From Primula veris (Eukaryota; Streptophyta; Magnoliopsida; Ericales; Primulaceae): a DNA stretch of 64,000 bases. Location: positions 22,818,560 through 22,882,559 of the forward strand of contig OY821742.1 of the NCBI GenBank assembly GCA_963682055.1, written 5' to 3'. The notes below the pieces were generated by a model. It saw only the letters and a list, made by a program, of their open reading frames with translations. It was not told the DNA's origin and searched no databases. This document shows, one piece after another, positions 22,170 to 31,467 of this stretch. Positions within the stretch are counted from its first letter, which is position 1; the number at the start of each line of letters is the position of its first letter. The position numbers were made by a program, and so were the translations under genes.

Positions 22170-22403
22170 TGTAGAAGTATTTGGAAAGTGATATTTTTTA
22201 TTCATTCATAAATCAGTATATATACAAGTGAATAAGGATCTGACAAGATCCACACAATAATGCTAATATAAAATTTAAATGCTTAAGAGATATCCAATAT
22301 TTAGAATATCTCTTATAACAATAAAATCAAATCTTCTAATATCTACAATACGTAAACTCCTACTTTAGTGGTGCCACGCTAACTTTCTAACTTATTTTCT
22401 ACA
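22170..22403 (-). repeat. 5' LTR of the copia element
   Basis: 234 bp, TGTAGAA...TTTTCTACA on the plus strand. It is uninterrupted and supplies the empty-site reference for the MITE in its partner. Confidence 0.9.
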
Positions 22404-22687
22404 GGTGGACACAACTTTTATCCCTTAAAGCTGTAAAACATAAATATTTTCCACGATGATCAATTGGCCGTTTACGTTGAAACCTCTTGTTTGTTAACTT
22501 GTATTGATCTATTTGAGAATAAATCATTCTTTTGGTTTAAAAGGGTTATCTATGAGGTACAATTGCTTCCATTTTGCTTTCAGTTGGCTGTATTTATTTG
22601 CTTTCTTACTAATATTTCTCCAGGCTTTTATGGCCTAATATAACTGTGGTGTACATTCTTTTTCTGTGTTTCCTTTTTCTTGTTAAG

Positions 22688-23440
22688 TATTTAGAGGAGC
22701 TTACGGGATCCATTCTCTTTTGTAGGGTTGCTTGTGGTGTAAGCTTAGTTTCTCTTGTTGAGGTATTGTGTTATTTTCTTAAATCATTTTTTGTCATTGT
22801 TATCTGGGTAGAAGCTAGAATAAACCAACCTTGTACACTTTTTTTAATTCCTTTCTTTGCAGATAAGGGATTTATTTGTTTCAAATATGGAGCCTCGCCA
22901 TTTTACACAGTATTGTTGCTATTGGATACTTCCGGCATTAATTTTGCATGGGGAGACTTCCAACTTGAACTGGGTTGCTAAGGTGGAGAAATCATGCATG
23001 TTTCTGACCTCCTTATCGTTTTGAAAATGTTATGGATTTAGCTTATAAAAAACATTCTCTTTTACCTTACCTACGTATTAAGCAATTGGATGAATATTTA
23101 TTATACAATGGCGGAGCACATTGTTTTCTTTATCTTGCATCACAGTTTCATTTCTTTGTTCTTATCTAAGAATTTCTAACTGTATAATTGTATTAGGTAA
23201 CTGACTGTTAATTTCTTTTGGTGGATGTGTACCTAACTGCTTATTTGCTTTCAGATGGCCTGTGAAGAGGCATCAGTTCTGGTTAAAAATCATTTTGTAT
23301 CAATCTTTTCGGTGTGCATGGCATTTCATTGCAATAAGAACTCTGCGTGGGAAGATAAGACGGCTGTAATCCAGACCGCAATTTTGAAATTCGCTGAAGT
23401 ATCAGAAATTGAGCGGGATAGAGTCATTAAGAAACATATG
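22688..23440 (+). pseudogene. ATM: ATM-like exons, third block
   Basis: Three consecutive phase-0 exons. 22688-22762 (25 codons) reads YLEELTGSILFCRVACGVSL and ends before gtattg. 22863-22982 (40 codons, after ctttgcag) reads IRDLFVSNMEPRHFTQYCCY and ends LNWVAK before gtggag. 23255-23440 (62 codons, after tttcag) reads EASVLVKNHFVSIFSVCMAF and ends ERDRVIKKHM before gtatgt. The three fit together without a stop and are the best-preserved part of the gene, so the locus may have decayed only recently. Confidence 0.78.
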
Positions 23441-23608
23441 GTATGTTCCAGATCATACTTTAAAGAAGAATAGATAAAAATTAATTTTCTGATTTATTCC
23501 ATATCAACCATTATCAAAGTAATAGAATACTGCTCTCGTGTGGCTTGAGGAGCTTGAATAGCTGTATATTTATAGATCGTGTTGACAAAGGTTATCTTTG
23601 TTCGCGCA

Positions 23609-23764
23609 GAAGCAATAAATAAATTATGTTAGCTAGAAAGTTAGTAAATTATTGGAAGGAGCCAAAACTTTCTTTCCTATCTACGAAATGGTAAATGAAT
23701 ATTTGAGGAGAAAAACAGGAGTAAACACAATTATTAAAACAGAAGCAATAAATAAATTATGTTC
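23609..23764. repeat. 23-bp direct repeat flanking 110 bp
   Basis: AGAAGCAATAAATAAATTAT followed by GTT occurs at 23609 and again at 23742. It is intronic. It could be a small segmental duplication; no element ends were recognised. Confidence 0.7.
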
Positions 23765-24407
23765 CTATCTACCTTTGATAGAATAATTGTTTACATTTCC
23801 AAGCAAACACAATTGACAATTTGACGCTCCTAATTATAAATCTAATTTTCCTAACCAATAAATAGTTTAAAAATTTAATCGATTAGTTCTAAAATTTCAA
23901 TTAGTTGAAATAAAAGTCTAAGTCAAGGAAAAATATCTTGCACGTTTTTTTGCTGCGGCGGTGTTTTTTTACAATATTGAGTACATTTTTCAATCTTTTT
24001 AGAGACGTGAGAAACAACGATATGGTCTTGTTACTCAAGCCAAATATGGGATCCACAAATGTTCTATTTCTCCTTTACGGGCTTCTTTACTCCACTTCAT
24101 TTTGACTGCGGAATGAACATGTTCTAATTTCAGGTTTTATAAATCTTTTGTTTTTCAGTTGCCATCGTCAGTTGCATTTTATCTTTAGCTTCCTTTGCAT
24201 TGGACCATGTGCTTCCTCCCTTTTCCGTAACCACCATCATTCAAGCAATTCAAACAGTTGTTGATGGATTCTTGGATACGTAACTACCGCTCTTCACTCT
24301 TAAATAAGCATGCTATTGGGATATAGCTACTTTAGTTCTAACTGCATTTCTTTTATAGGAATGAGAGCTCCAAAGTTGGTGTTGTTGACAAAATTAAGAT
24401 TTTTCGT

Positions 24408-24807
24408 TATAACGAACTCGCTTATTTCGTTAATGAACAATGAGTATCCAAATGAATTAAACTCAATACTTCGCAACACTGATATTTTTTTGGGACAGAT
24501 TTTCTATTTGTTTCAAAGATTCAAAGATAACAAGATAAAGAAACTCAAAATAAAATGAAAGAGAAAACAATATAGAAGTAAAGCTAAAAATAAAGATTCA
24601 GATTCATTTTCTTCTCCAGCTACTCAGGTAATGAGAAAACTACTTATATTATTTCTAAGTTAATTAAATTGCAGGAGTCATTCTTGAAGTTCCACTTTTT
24701 GCAACTAAATCTCTTGCATTCTCAATAGATCACGATTGGACCCAACTTCTCATTTTACTCATCCCTCTCATTTTCTCTCTTTTAACCCCCATACCAGTTT
24801 CATTACA
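24408..24807 (-). repeat. 3' LTR of the non-autonomous element
   Basis: 400 bp. The plus-strand left end is TATAACGAAC instead of TGTAACGAAC, a mutated terminal TG, and it ends TTCATTACA. It differs from the partner LTR by scattered substitutions, suggesting moderate age. Confidence 0.88.
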
Positions 24808-24891
24808 TTCCCCACCACTTGAAAATCCACCTTGCACTCAAGGTGGTGGTGGGACTTTAACAAATGTAGTTGTTGGCTTGGGAAAAATATT

Positions 24892-26028
24892 CTAGCACAT
24901 TTTGATTTTTCGACCAATCTGTATAAGTTTCCAGTAGCAAAAAAAATCCGGTACGGGGCTGAACAAAGGATCTATTTCATAGCTTGCTTGCAGCTCGGAT
25001 CTATGTTGCGATACTGTAGGAAAAAACATGATTCCTTTGTTTTCTCCTGGATTAAACTTGTAGATGTAACTTGTTCTATCTTTTAATTTATCGGTTATTC
25101 CTCCAAATATCCTCATTAGCGCTTCCATAATTCGACTTTGTGGTGTCAGCTTAGGTAAGTAAAGTTTTATAACAAATCTAAGTGGTTGTTCTAATTCTGG
25201 AGTAAGAACAGTACCCTCTTCAATAACTTTTTCTGTGTATCTTTTGTTCATGAAGTTAAATTCAACGTAACGTAGAATAGACTTAGAAACTAGCTGCAAA
25301 GATTGTGCTCTTCGTCTTGGCCAAAATGCTAGTCTTGCAATTTCCCAATTTTCCTTACCGTGCATTCTATTCTCCTCTAGAAGACTAATCCTCATTGCAT
25401 TTCCAATTCGTTCAAGCTCCTCATTAACCAAGTTGGCTTTCCCGTGCAGCATGACCTTTTTGCTTTTCATCGCTTTGTTCTCGTCTTCCGATACCATTTT
25501 CTCTTCATAACCATAAATGTCCCTATTCATATTTGTTTTTCCACCTGGATCAAATTGGTTAGAGTGACATGTTACGAACTCAGTTGACATGCTCACTTCA
25601 GCAAACACCTCATAATCAATCTCACTTGTGACTGAACAAATCAAATATGGGTTTTTTCGTAGCATTTTAAGAGACATTTTACCAAACATTAGATCTCCAT
25701 TGCGTGCATTTGATTTTTGATGTAGTTTTTTCTGCGGAGTTTCGTCGTCTACGTGAAAAGCAAGAGCGAGTGGGGCTGAGTTTTGAGCTGCAATTGAATG
25801 GGTCCCGATTAACTTTGGTAGAATTCTGTCTACACACTTTTCATCAAACACTTGTGACTCATTAATATCAGAACACAGAGATGCTTTTTTTGACTCGCAA
25901 GGGTGAACTATTGCTTTTGATTCATCTTGTACCTCTGACTCCATTTTTTCATTGAGCAAATGATCTGCATTAATGTTTCGGAGCAGTTCTGTATGTGGAT
26001 TTTCAGTGAATACCTTATCGTCAGTCAT
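24892..26028 (-). CDS. Unknown element-encoded protein, C-terminal frame (378 aa)
   Basis: Starts MTDDKVFTENPHTELLRNIN. The first half is polar and acidic. The second half is more basic and compact (ELERIGNAMRISLLEENRMH; LAFWPRRRAQSLQLVSKSIL; LRFVIKLYLPKLTPQSRIME). No zinc knuckle, aspartic protease or polymerase motif is present and I do not recognise the family. Its ATG overlaps the TGA of the upstream frame (ATGA at 26025-26028), either a coupled-translation layout or the scar of a frameshift in one long ORF. It lies inside the non-autonomous LTR element, sense to its LTRs. Confidence 0.55.
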   Translation of the reverse strand: MTDDKVFTENPHTELLRNINADHLLNEKMESEVQDESKAIVHPCESKKASLCSDINESQVFDEKCVDRILPKLIGTHSIAAQNSAPLALAFHVDDETPQKKLHQKSNARNGDLMFGKMSLKMLRKNPYLICSVTSEIDYEVFAEVSMSTEFVTCHSNQFDPGGKTNMNRDIYGYEEKMVSEDENKAMKSKKVMLHGKANLVNEELERIGNAMRISLLEENRMHGKENWEIARLAFWPRRRAQSLQLVSKSILRYVEFNFMNKRYTEKVIEEGTVLTPELEQPLRFVIKLYLPKLTPQSRIMEALMRIFGGITDKLKDRTSYIYKFNPGENKGIMFFPTVSQHRSELQASYEIDPLFSPVPDFFCYWKLIQIGRKIKMC

Positions 26029-26993
26029 AATAATATTATTAGAATATGAAATTTGGCGCGCAACTCTTTAAATGACCTTTCATCACACAACTTGGAGTCA
26101 TTTTCTGATGGTCTATCATCGAATTTTTTATTTATCTTTTTGCAAATTGAAGTGTCGAGTCTATTCTCTACTCTTGTGGTTACATTGTCCGTTAACATGA
26201 TTTCTGAAACTAGAGTTGGCTGCTTATGCATTTCATCGAGCACATGGTCTCCTTTAATTAACGCACTGTATGCTATATCTGTTATGTTAGGATCTTCTTG
26301 GCATTCTACTTCCTCTTCCTCTTGAAGAGTCTCACAGATTTTCCTAATAATGGCCTCCATTTTGTCCCCATGATCTTTAAAAATGGCATCAAGATCCTTT
26401 CTCTGCCTCTTAAAAATTTCAGCTATATCATTGTTTCGCTCCTCAAAAATTTCAGCTATCTCATTGTTTTGCTCCTTAAAAATTTCAGCTATCTCACTGT
26501 TTTTCTCCTTTACATGTCTAGCATCGTCCACATTATAATGATCTTCCCAGTTGTGTTGAGGATACGTGAATTGATTGGGGGATGGGTAGACTGTTTGGTT
26601 TTGGTACTGGATAGCATATCGATCGTAATCTGCTGTAATTGAACGAAGTTGTGTTGGTGACAAATAGTAGGGTGTTGAATAAAGAGCTATTTGTGGTTCG
26701 AGTGCAGGCAGGCACCGGTGAGGTTGTGAGTGAGCCTGGATGTTTAGTGCGAGAGACTCGGTATAGGGATAATTATGTGGTGGTGATGAAGCGTGGCTCA
26801 AAGAGTTATGATGTTGTTCCAAATGGGAATGGTCTGATAAATGTGTGGTCGGGAATTGTGTAGGTTGATAAACGCCGTATTCTGGAAATTGCAGAGGGTA
26901 TTGTTGTTCATTTGCGTGGGAATTTGGTAGAGGATTGTGTCGTAGTTGCCACGGTGGTTCGTCTGGAAGACGTGGGGGGTGGTGAGAGACCAA
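26025..26993 (-). CDS. Unknown element-encoded protein, central frame with hendecad repeat (322 aa)
   Basis: Residues 1-155 are low-complexity, rich in Pro, His, Gln, Tyr and Asn (PPWQLRHNPLPNSHANEQQY; LSDHSHLEQHHNSLSHASS). Residues 166-210 are four tandem 11-residue repeats of the type EIAEIFKEQNN, matching a 33-bp DNA repeat. An 11-residue period fits a hendecad coiled coil. An acidic region follows (LQEEEEVECQEDPN). The frame is probably continuous with an N-terminal piece in another frame (26908-27153) and the C-terminal frame beyond 26028, so two indels may separate it from an original single protein. A prion-like/disordered head plus oligomerising coil could serve a capsid or assembly role, but this is inference. 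Confidence 0.55.
   Translation of the reverse strand: MVSHHPPRLPDEPPWQLRHNPLPNSHANEQQYPLQFPEYGVYQPTQFPTTHLSDHSHLEQHHNSLSHASSPPHNYPYTESLALNIQAHSQPHRCLPALEPQIALYSTPYYLSPTQLRSITADYDRYAIQYQNQTVYPSPNQFTYPQHNWEDHYNVDDARHVKEKNSEIAEIFKEQNNEIAEIFEERNNDIAEIFKRQRKDLDAIFKDHGDKMEAIIRKICETLQEEEEVECQEDPNITDIAYSALIKGDHVLDEMHKQPTLVSEIMLTDNVTTRVENRLDTSICKKINKKFDDRPSENDSKLCDERSFKELRAKFHILIILL
26412..26510 (-). repeat. 33-bp tandem repeat encoding the hendecads
   Basis: Three units (26412-26444, 26445-26477, 26478-26510) share AAAAATTTCAGCTATCTCAT on the plus strand and differ at few positions. Each encodes 11 residues around EIAEIF. Confidence 0.9.
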
Positions 26994-27153
26994 ATGAAGG
27001 CACGAAGGAGCACGGGGAATATGGTAGCATTTCGGCTAACGAAAGTAGTTGGTGTCGATGCGGTAGAGGAATTTCATCGCACACCTGATGTTTGAAAATT
27101 TTCTGATAATATGTGCTGTTTTGAAAGTCCACTCCCCATCTCAAATCTGTCAT
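26908..27153 (-). pseudogene. Probable N-terminal piece of the element protein
   Basis: MTDLRWGVDFQNSTYYQKIF then KHQVCDEIPLPHRHQLLSLA is a well-formed start located about 60 bp inside the 5' LTR. It then runs into low complexity where it overlaps the central frame. The transition near 27000 looks like a frameshift. A leader this close to the LTR is where gag would normally begin. Confidence 0.45.
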
Positions 27154-27198
27154 GAAGAGTTCAAATGCAGCGAAAACAGTGTGTCCGGAGTAGAATCG

Positions 27199-27213
27199 TT
27201 GGCTCTGTTACCA
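27199..27213 (-). other. Primer-binding site of the non-autonomous element
   Basis: Minus-strand TGGTAACAGAGCCAA lies 2 nt inside the 5' LTR. It is complementary to initiator-Met tRNA with one mismatch (A for T at the fifth base). Confidence 0.75.
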
Positions 27214-27215
27214 AT

Positions 27216-27615
27216 TGTAACGAACTCGCTTGTTTCGTTAATGGACAATGAGTATCCAAATGAATGAAACTCAATACTTTGCAACACTGATATTTTTTTG
27301 GGACAAATTTTCTATTTCTTTCAAAGATTCAAAGATAACAAGATAAAGAAACTCAAAATAAAATGAAAGAGAAAACAAAATAGAAGTAAAGCTAAAAATA
27401 AATATTCAGATTCATTTTCTTCTCCCCCTATTCACGTAATGAGAAGACTACTTATATTATTTCTAAGTTATACTAAATTGCAGGAGTCTCCTTGAAGTTC
27501 CACTTTTTGCAACTAAATCTCTTGCGTTCTCAATAGATCACGATTGGACCCAACCTCTCATTTTACTCATTCCTCTCATTTTCTCTCTTTTAACCCCCAT
27601 ACCAGGTTCATTACA
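27216..27615 (-). repeat. 5' LTR of the non-autonomous element
   Basis: 400 bp, plus-strand TGTAACGAAC...TTCATTACA. It aligns throughout with 24408-24807. Confidence 0.88.
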
Positions 27616-27818
27616 TTCGTCCAGCCAGAGTTTTCATAGTATAACTTCGAATTGCATGCTTCAGAATTATAGGCGTTCTTTTTCTATGGAATTGTTTTAG
27701 TGATTAGTTTACTCAGTGTGCAGTTTATTGTAGAAATGCATTATAAAGTTTACTCAGCTGTTCACCAAAGGCATAAATATCACCGTCTCGCTGAAATTGA
27801 GGTTCTCATCAATGTTCT

Positions 27819-27917
27819 TGGCCACAGAGCTGCACTTCCAAGCACTTTTAAGTAAGTTTGCTGGTACTGTGTTACATCTCTGTTTCCTGTGGCCACAGAG
27901 CTGCACTTCCAAGCACT
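27819..27917. repeat. 28-bp exon-end duplication
   Basis: TGGCCACAGAGCTGCACTTC then CAAGCACT occurs at 27819-27846 (end of an ATM-like exon) and again at 27890-27917 in the following intron. It may be a local duplication, or repair filler after strand breakage. Confidence 0.85.
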
Positions 27918-28682
27918 ATTGATAGAAGAAATTTTACCTTCAAGTAGCCTTTTCCAGGATGGCTACCAAGCTTCTTCTGTTTCCTGTCGAGTTGTATTGA
28001 CATGTTACATTGATGAATGTTTATCTGTACCATAGTAGCATTACAGACTATGTTTATTTTTACTTGGTTCAATGTTACACCTCTGTATTTGAATTAGAAA
28101 AAAAAAACATGGGTGGTTGTTTTCCTTCGAATGCAGTAGGAGTGGTATATTCTTTTAAATCTATCACAAATTTTTAATTCACACGGAGTAATGTGTTGTA
28201 TCTGGCTTCTGATCATTATTTTGTTTTATCAATAGTGTAGTAGGCCTTCTAGCTATAGCTCAAAATCCCATTCTAGTGGTTTTAAGGCAAGGAATTATCC
28301 TGCTATATCGCCTGCATTATTGAAATCAGCATCTATATGGGACAAGGTGTATTCTTTTAAATCTAAATGAAACAGATTTTCACATATTTTGATAGTCTCG
28401 TTATCTTGATTATGTGTCCTACATGCATGGTAAGACAGCATGCAAATTTTCTGAAAATGCCGGACACGGTATGAAACTGGCAACGTACATTTGGATCTTG
28501 ACTAAAAAAAAACATGAAACAAATGCTTGACTGTCGAATCAAGAAAAAGGAGAACTCTTATTTATTTTATTGTCTCGTATTAATGCCATCACAATTAATT
28601 TTTCTAAAACTGATGAGAACTGTGACAAGAAGAAACAAGTGATGTTCTTGTTTATTACCTCTTGCTATAGGTTATAGACTAA
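27918..28682 (+). other. Non-coding flank with one exon-like stretch
   Basis: Mostly AT-rich with no recognisable ATM exon. At about 28242-28346 a stop-free stretch between a tag acceptor and a GT reads RPSSYSSKSHSSGFKARNYP then AISPALLKSASIWDK. This looks coding in composition, but I do not recognise it. The interval ends where Athila-like integrase sequence starts. Confidence 0.3.
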
Positions 28683-29604
28683 TCAATTCGCAAACTGTAC
28701 TGTATGTAAGAACCTTTTAGCATGTTGACCGTTTATTTTAAAGGTTTGATTTCCTTTATCGTTTGTTACTTCCAATGCTCCATTTTTGAAAACACGTGTT
28801 ATAAAGTAAGGCCCAATCCAACGAGATTTTAATTTTCCAGGAAACAAATGTAAACGAGATTGGTAAATTAAAAAATTTTGGCCCTCGTAAAATTTCTTTT
28901 GAATTATTCTTTTATCATGGGCTCTTTTTAATTTTTCTTTAGTTATACGAGCATTTTCATAAGCATCACTTCTTAATTCTTCTAATTTAATTATTTGGAG
29001 TTTTCTTTTAATACCCGCTTCATTAATCGAGGAGTTTAAATTCTTAATTGCCCAATATGTCTTGTGCTCCAACTCCACAGATAGATGACATGCTTTTCCA
29101 TAGACCAAACGATAAGTTGCCATTCCCAAAATTGTTTTATGTGCTGTTCTATATGCCATAATGCATCAATTAACCGGTTTGACCAGTCCTTTCGATTGGG
29201 ATTGACTGTTTTCTCTGTTATGCCGTAGAAAGTGAATAACCACTTTGTGGTCATTTGCCCGAGTTACAATAGCTTCGACCCATTTCGATACATAATCCAC
29301 TGCGACTAGAATGTAATAATTCCCAAACGAATTAGGGAAAGGTCCCATAAAATCCATACCCCAGCAATCAAAAACTTCGATTACCAAAATTGGTGATAAT
29401 GGAACCATATTTCGTTTGAAATTGCTCCCAGCTTCTGACAACGATCCCAATGCATACAAAAGTCGTGTGCATCCTTAAATATAGCCGGCCAATATAATCC
29501 ACTTTGAAAAACTTTCCCAGCTGTCTTACGAGATAAAAAATGTCCACCACAGGCCAACGAATGGCACTGAGCCAGAACATCTGGAATTTCCGAATTCGGT
29601 ACAC
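28683..29604 (-). pseudogene. Athila-like integrase fragment
   Basis: Pieces in several frames: CDxC-type spacer remains, then [20 protein letters not shown] and [12 protein letters not shown] (integrase core) at 29459-29166, and LVYGKACHLSVELEHKTYWA with SRWIGPYFITRVFKNGALEV at 29159-28683. At least two frame breaks. The catalytic core is incomplete. Confidence 0.82.
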
Positions 29605-29722
29605 ATCTTCAAATTAATTCATCTGCACAATATTTATACAGATAAGGCTCATCCCAAAAGAATTTACGAACATTTCGTAGAAAACATGCTTGAGCAGCAG
29701 TTCTCCAGGTTGACGGCATGGT

Positions 29723-30893
29723 TCATGTAATTAAGAAATTTGCAATGTCCGCATACCATGGCGTTTCGATTGAATTGTCGATTTCGGCAATTTCGATAGC
29801 GTGAACAGAAAATAACTGCTCGTCGGGAAAGTGTTCGTTTATCATCACCTCACCGGGTTTTGCTGTCAATCCAAGAAATCTAGATAGGTGATCTGCAACA
29901 ACATTTTCAACTCCCTTCTTATTTTTAATTTCCAAATCAAACTCTTGCAGAAGTAAAACCCATCGAATCAATCGTGCTTTTGAATCCACTTTGGTCATAA
30001 TATGTCTTAATGCAGCATGATCGGGGTACACAATAACTTTCGAACCGATTAAATAAGATCTAAACTTATCCAATGCAAAAATTACAGCTAAGAATTCCTT
30101 CTCGGTAGTTGTATAATTCAATTGTGCCTCATTCGAATTTCGACTGGCATAGTAAACCACATGCGGCTTATTATCCATTCGCTGTCCCAAAACTTCTCCC
30201 ATAGCTACGTCACTAGCATCACACATTAATTCAATTAGTAGAGTCCAATTTGGCGGTTGCATAATCGGTGCTGAAGTCAAATTATTTTTAAGGGTTTGCA
30301 ATGCGGTTTCATATTCTTTTGTCCATTCAACTTCTGTGTCCTTTTGTAATAATGAACTTAGCGGCTTCGCAAGCGTACTGAAAGATGGTATGAATCGGCG
30401 GTAAAAGCCAGCATGTCCTAAAAATGATCTTATATATTAGACACACCTTGGTGATGGTAATTTTTCAGTCAACTCAACTTTGGCCTTATCCACCTCTATC
30501 CCTTTTAAAGAAACTATTTGTCCCAAAACAATCCCTTTTGTGACCATGAAGTGGCATTTTTCTCAATTTAGTACAGGTTGTTTTCTTCACATCTTTCTAG
30601 CACTCTTTCCAAATGGTCCAAACATTGATCATACGAATCTCCATAAACCGAAAAGTCATCCATGAATACTTCCAGACCTTCTTCCAACATTTCACTAAAA
30701 AGTGAAAGCATACATCTTGGAAAAGTGGCTGGGGCATTACATAATCCAAACGGCATACGCCGATAAGTAAATGTCCCAAACGAACAAGTGAATGTGGTTT
30801 TCTCCTGATCTTTTCTGCTATTTCAATCTTATTATACCCAGAATATCCATCCAAAAAGCAATAAAAAGCTCTCCCTGCAACTCTTTCCAACAC
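29723..30893 (-). pseudogene. Athila-like RT and RNase H fragment
   Basis: RT pieces include MPFGLCNAPATFPRCMLSLF and VFMDDFSVYGDSYDQCLDHL (the F/YxDD box) at 30756-30568. The RNase H-like domain at 30301-29723 reads [40 protein letters not shown] and VVADHLSRF. Frames switch between RT and RNase H, and RT upstream of 30893 is broken. Confidence 0.85.
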
Positions 30894-31467
30894 TTGATCC
30901 AGAAAGGGTAAAGGAAAATGATATTTTCACGTCACAGTATTTAATTTTCGGTAATCGATACACATTCGCTAACCTGTTTGGATACGGGTAGGAACTAATT
31001 CATCATTCTCATTTTGGACAACAGTTACACCAGACTTTTTTGGCACTACTTGAGTTGGGCTGACCCATTTTGAATCAGAAATCGGGTATATAATTCCAGC
31101 ACTTAGTTTTAGAACTCACTTTTTACTACTTCACTCATGTTAGGATTTAAACGTCTTTGCATTTATCTAACTGGATTTGCTTCTTCCTCCAGGTGAATTT
31201 TATGCTGACACACATGAGGGCTTGTTCCACGCAAATCTGAAATGTTCCGGCCTATAGCTTTTCTATGTGCTTTCAAAACTTTAAGACCCTCTTGCTCTTC
31301 ATCTAATTTCGCCGAGATAACCACTGGATAACTTTCTCCCTCTCCCAGAAAAACGTACTTTAAATCCTCATGTAAAGGTTTTCTTTACGGAGTTGGTGGT
31401 TGTTCCTCAGATGGTAGCAGTTTCTCCTTAATTTCGCCCAATGGCTCTCTTGAGGGTTTCCAACTTG

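Larger units (their letters stand above)
17735..22403 (-). mobile_element. Ty1/copia LTR retrotransposon, degenerate, gag-deleted
   Basis: Bounded by two copies of a 234-bp LTR beginning TGTAGAA (read on plus) and ending TTTTCTACA, with a perfect 5-bp target duplication GGTGG at 17730-17734 and 22404-22408. Plus-strand GCTCTGATACCA abuts the 5' LTR (primer-binding site, initiator-Met tRNA type) and a polypurine tract abuts the 3' LTR. The left LTR carries a 492-bp MITE. The interior codes protease, integrase, RT and RNase H in minus-strand pieces, with almost no gag. The lineage is uncertain; the short LTRs and DSGASDHMTG suit small copia clades. It lies in intron sequence of the ATM homologue. 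Confidence 0.9.
24408..27615 (-). mobile_element. Non-autonomous LTR retrotransposon with a non-gag-pol ORF
   Basis: Two 400-bp LTRs (24408-24807 and 27216-27615) flank a 2.4-kb interior, with a perfect 5-bp duplication TTCGT at 24403-24407 and 27616-27620. Read on minus, a primer-binding site TGGTAACAGAGCCAAC follows the 5' LTR after ATT, one mismatch from the initiator-Met tRNA complement. A GTGGTGGGGAA purine tract precedes the 3' LTR. No protease, integrase, RT or RNase H motif exists in any frame of the interior. Instead it codes a protein of roughly 700-750 residues in three overlapping frames. It therefore depends on another element's enzymes. It splits an ATM-like exon. Confidence 0.9.
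9818..27851 (+). pseudogene. ATM: ATM-like PI3K-related kinase gene (N-terminal half), disrupted
   Basis: Exons scattered over 18 kb read as consecutive parts of the long N-terminal helical-repeat region of plant ATM, the nuclear kinase that senses DNA double-strand breaks. Diagnostic stretches are FECSVEVLA, IERLLKAFVKLYEE, SILFCRVACGVSLVSLVE, LILHGETSNLNWVAK, AIQTVVDGFLD and HRLAEIEVLINVLGHRA. The order is collinear with the family as I recall it, and most boundaries are GT-AG. The kinase, FAT and FATC parts are absent: matches stop at 27851, just before an Athila insertion. Inactivating features are a TAA codon at 17300, apparent frame slips at the 17514 and 24159 exons, and an LTR element inside the exon at 24359. 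This is probably a pseudogene or a truncated duplicate, and a functional ATM presumably lies elsewhere. Assignment is from memory of the family, not a search. Confidence 0.72.
24159..27851 (+). pseudogene. ATM: ATM-like exons, fourth block, split by an LTR element
   Basis: 24159-24279 (tttttcag before, gtaact after) reads AIVSCILSLASFALDHVLPP and then IIQAIQTVVDGFLD. Its frame needs one more base at the 5' boundary than the acceptor provides, suggesting a 1-nt deletion. 24359-24407 continues NESSKVGVVDKIKIFR in matching phase and is then interrupted by the LTR element. After the element's duplicated TTCGT, 27621-27638 resumes PARVFI up to a gtataa donor. 27724-27851 (gtgcag before, gtaagt after) reads FIVEMHYKVYSAVHQRHKYH, then RLAEIEVLINVLGHRAALPS. 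No later ATM exon was recognised. Confidence 0.75.

Noticed and set aside
26298..26642. Plus-strand 114-residue open frame inside the non-autonomous element
   Set aside because: It is the antisense shadow of the hendecad repeat; its hydrophobic periodicity comes from the complementary strand.
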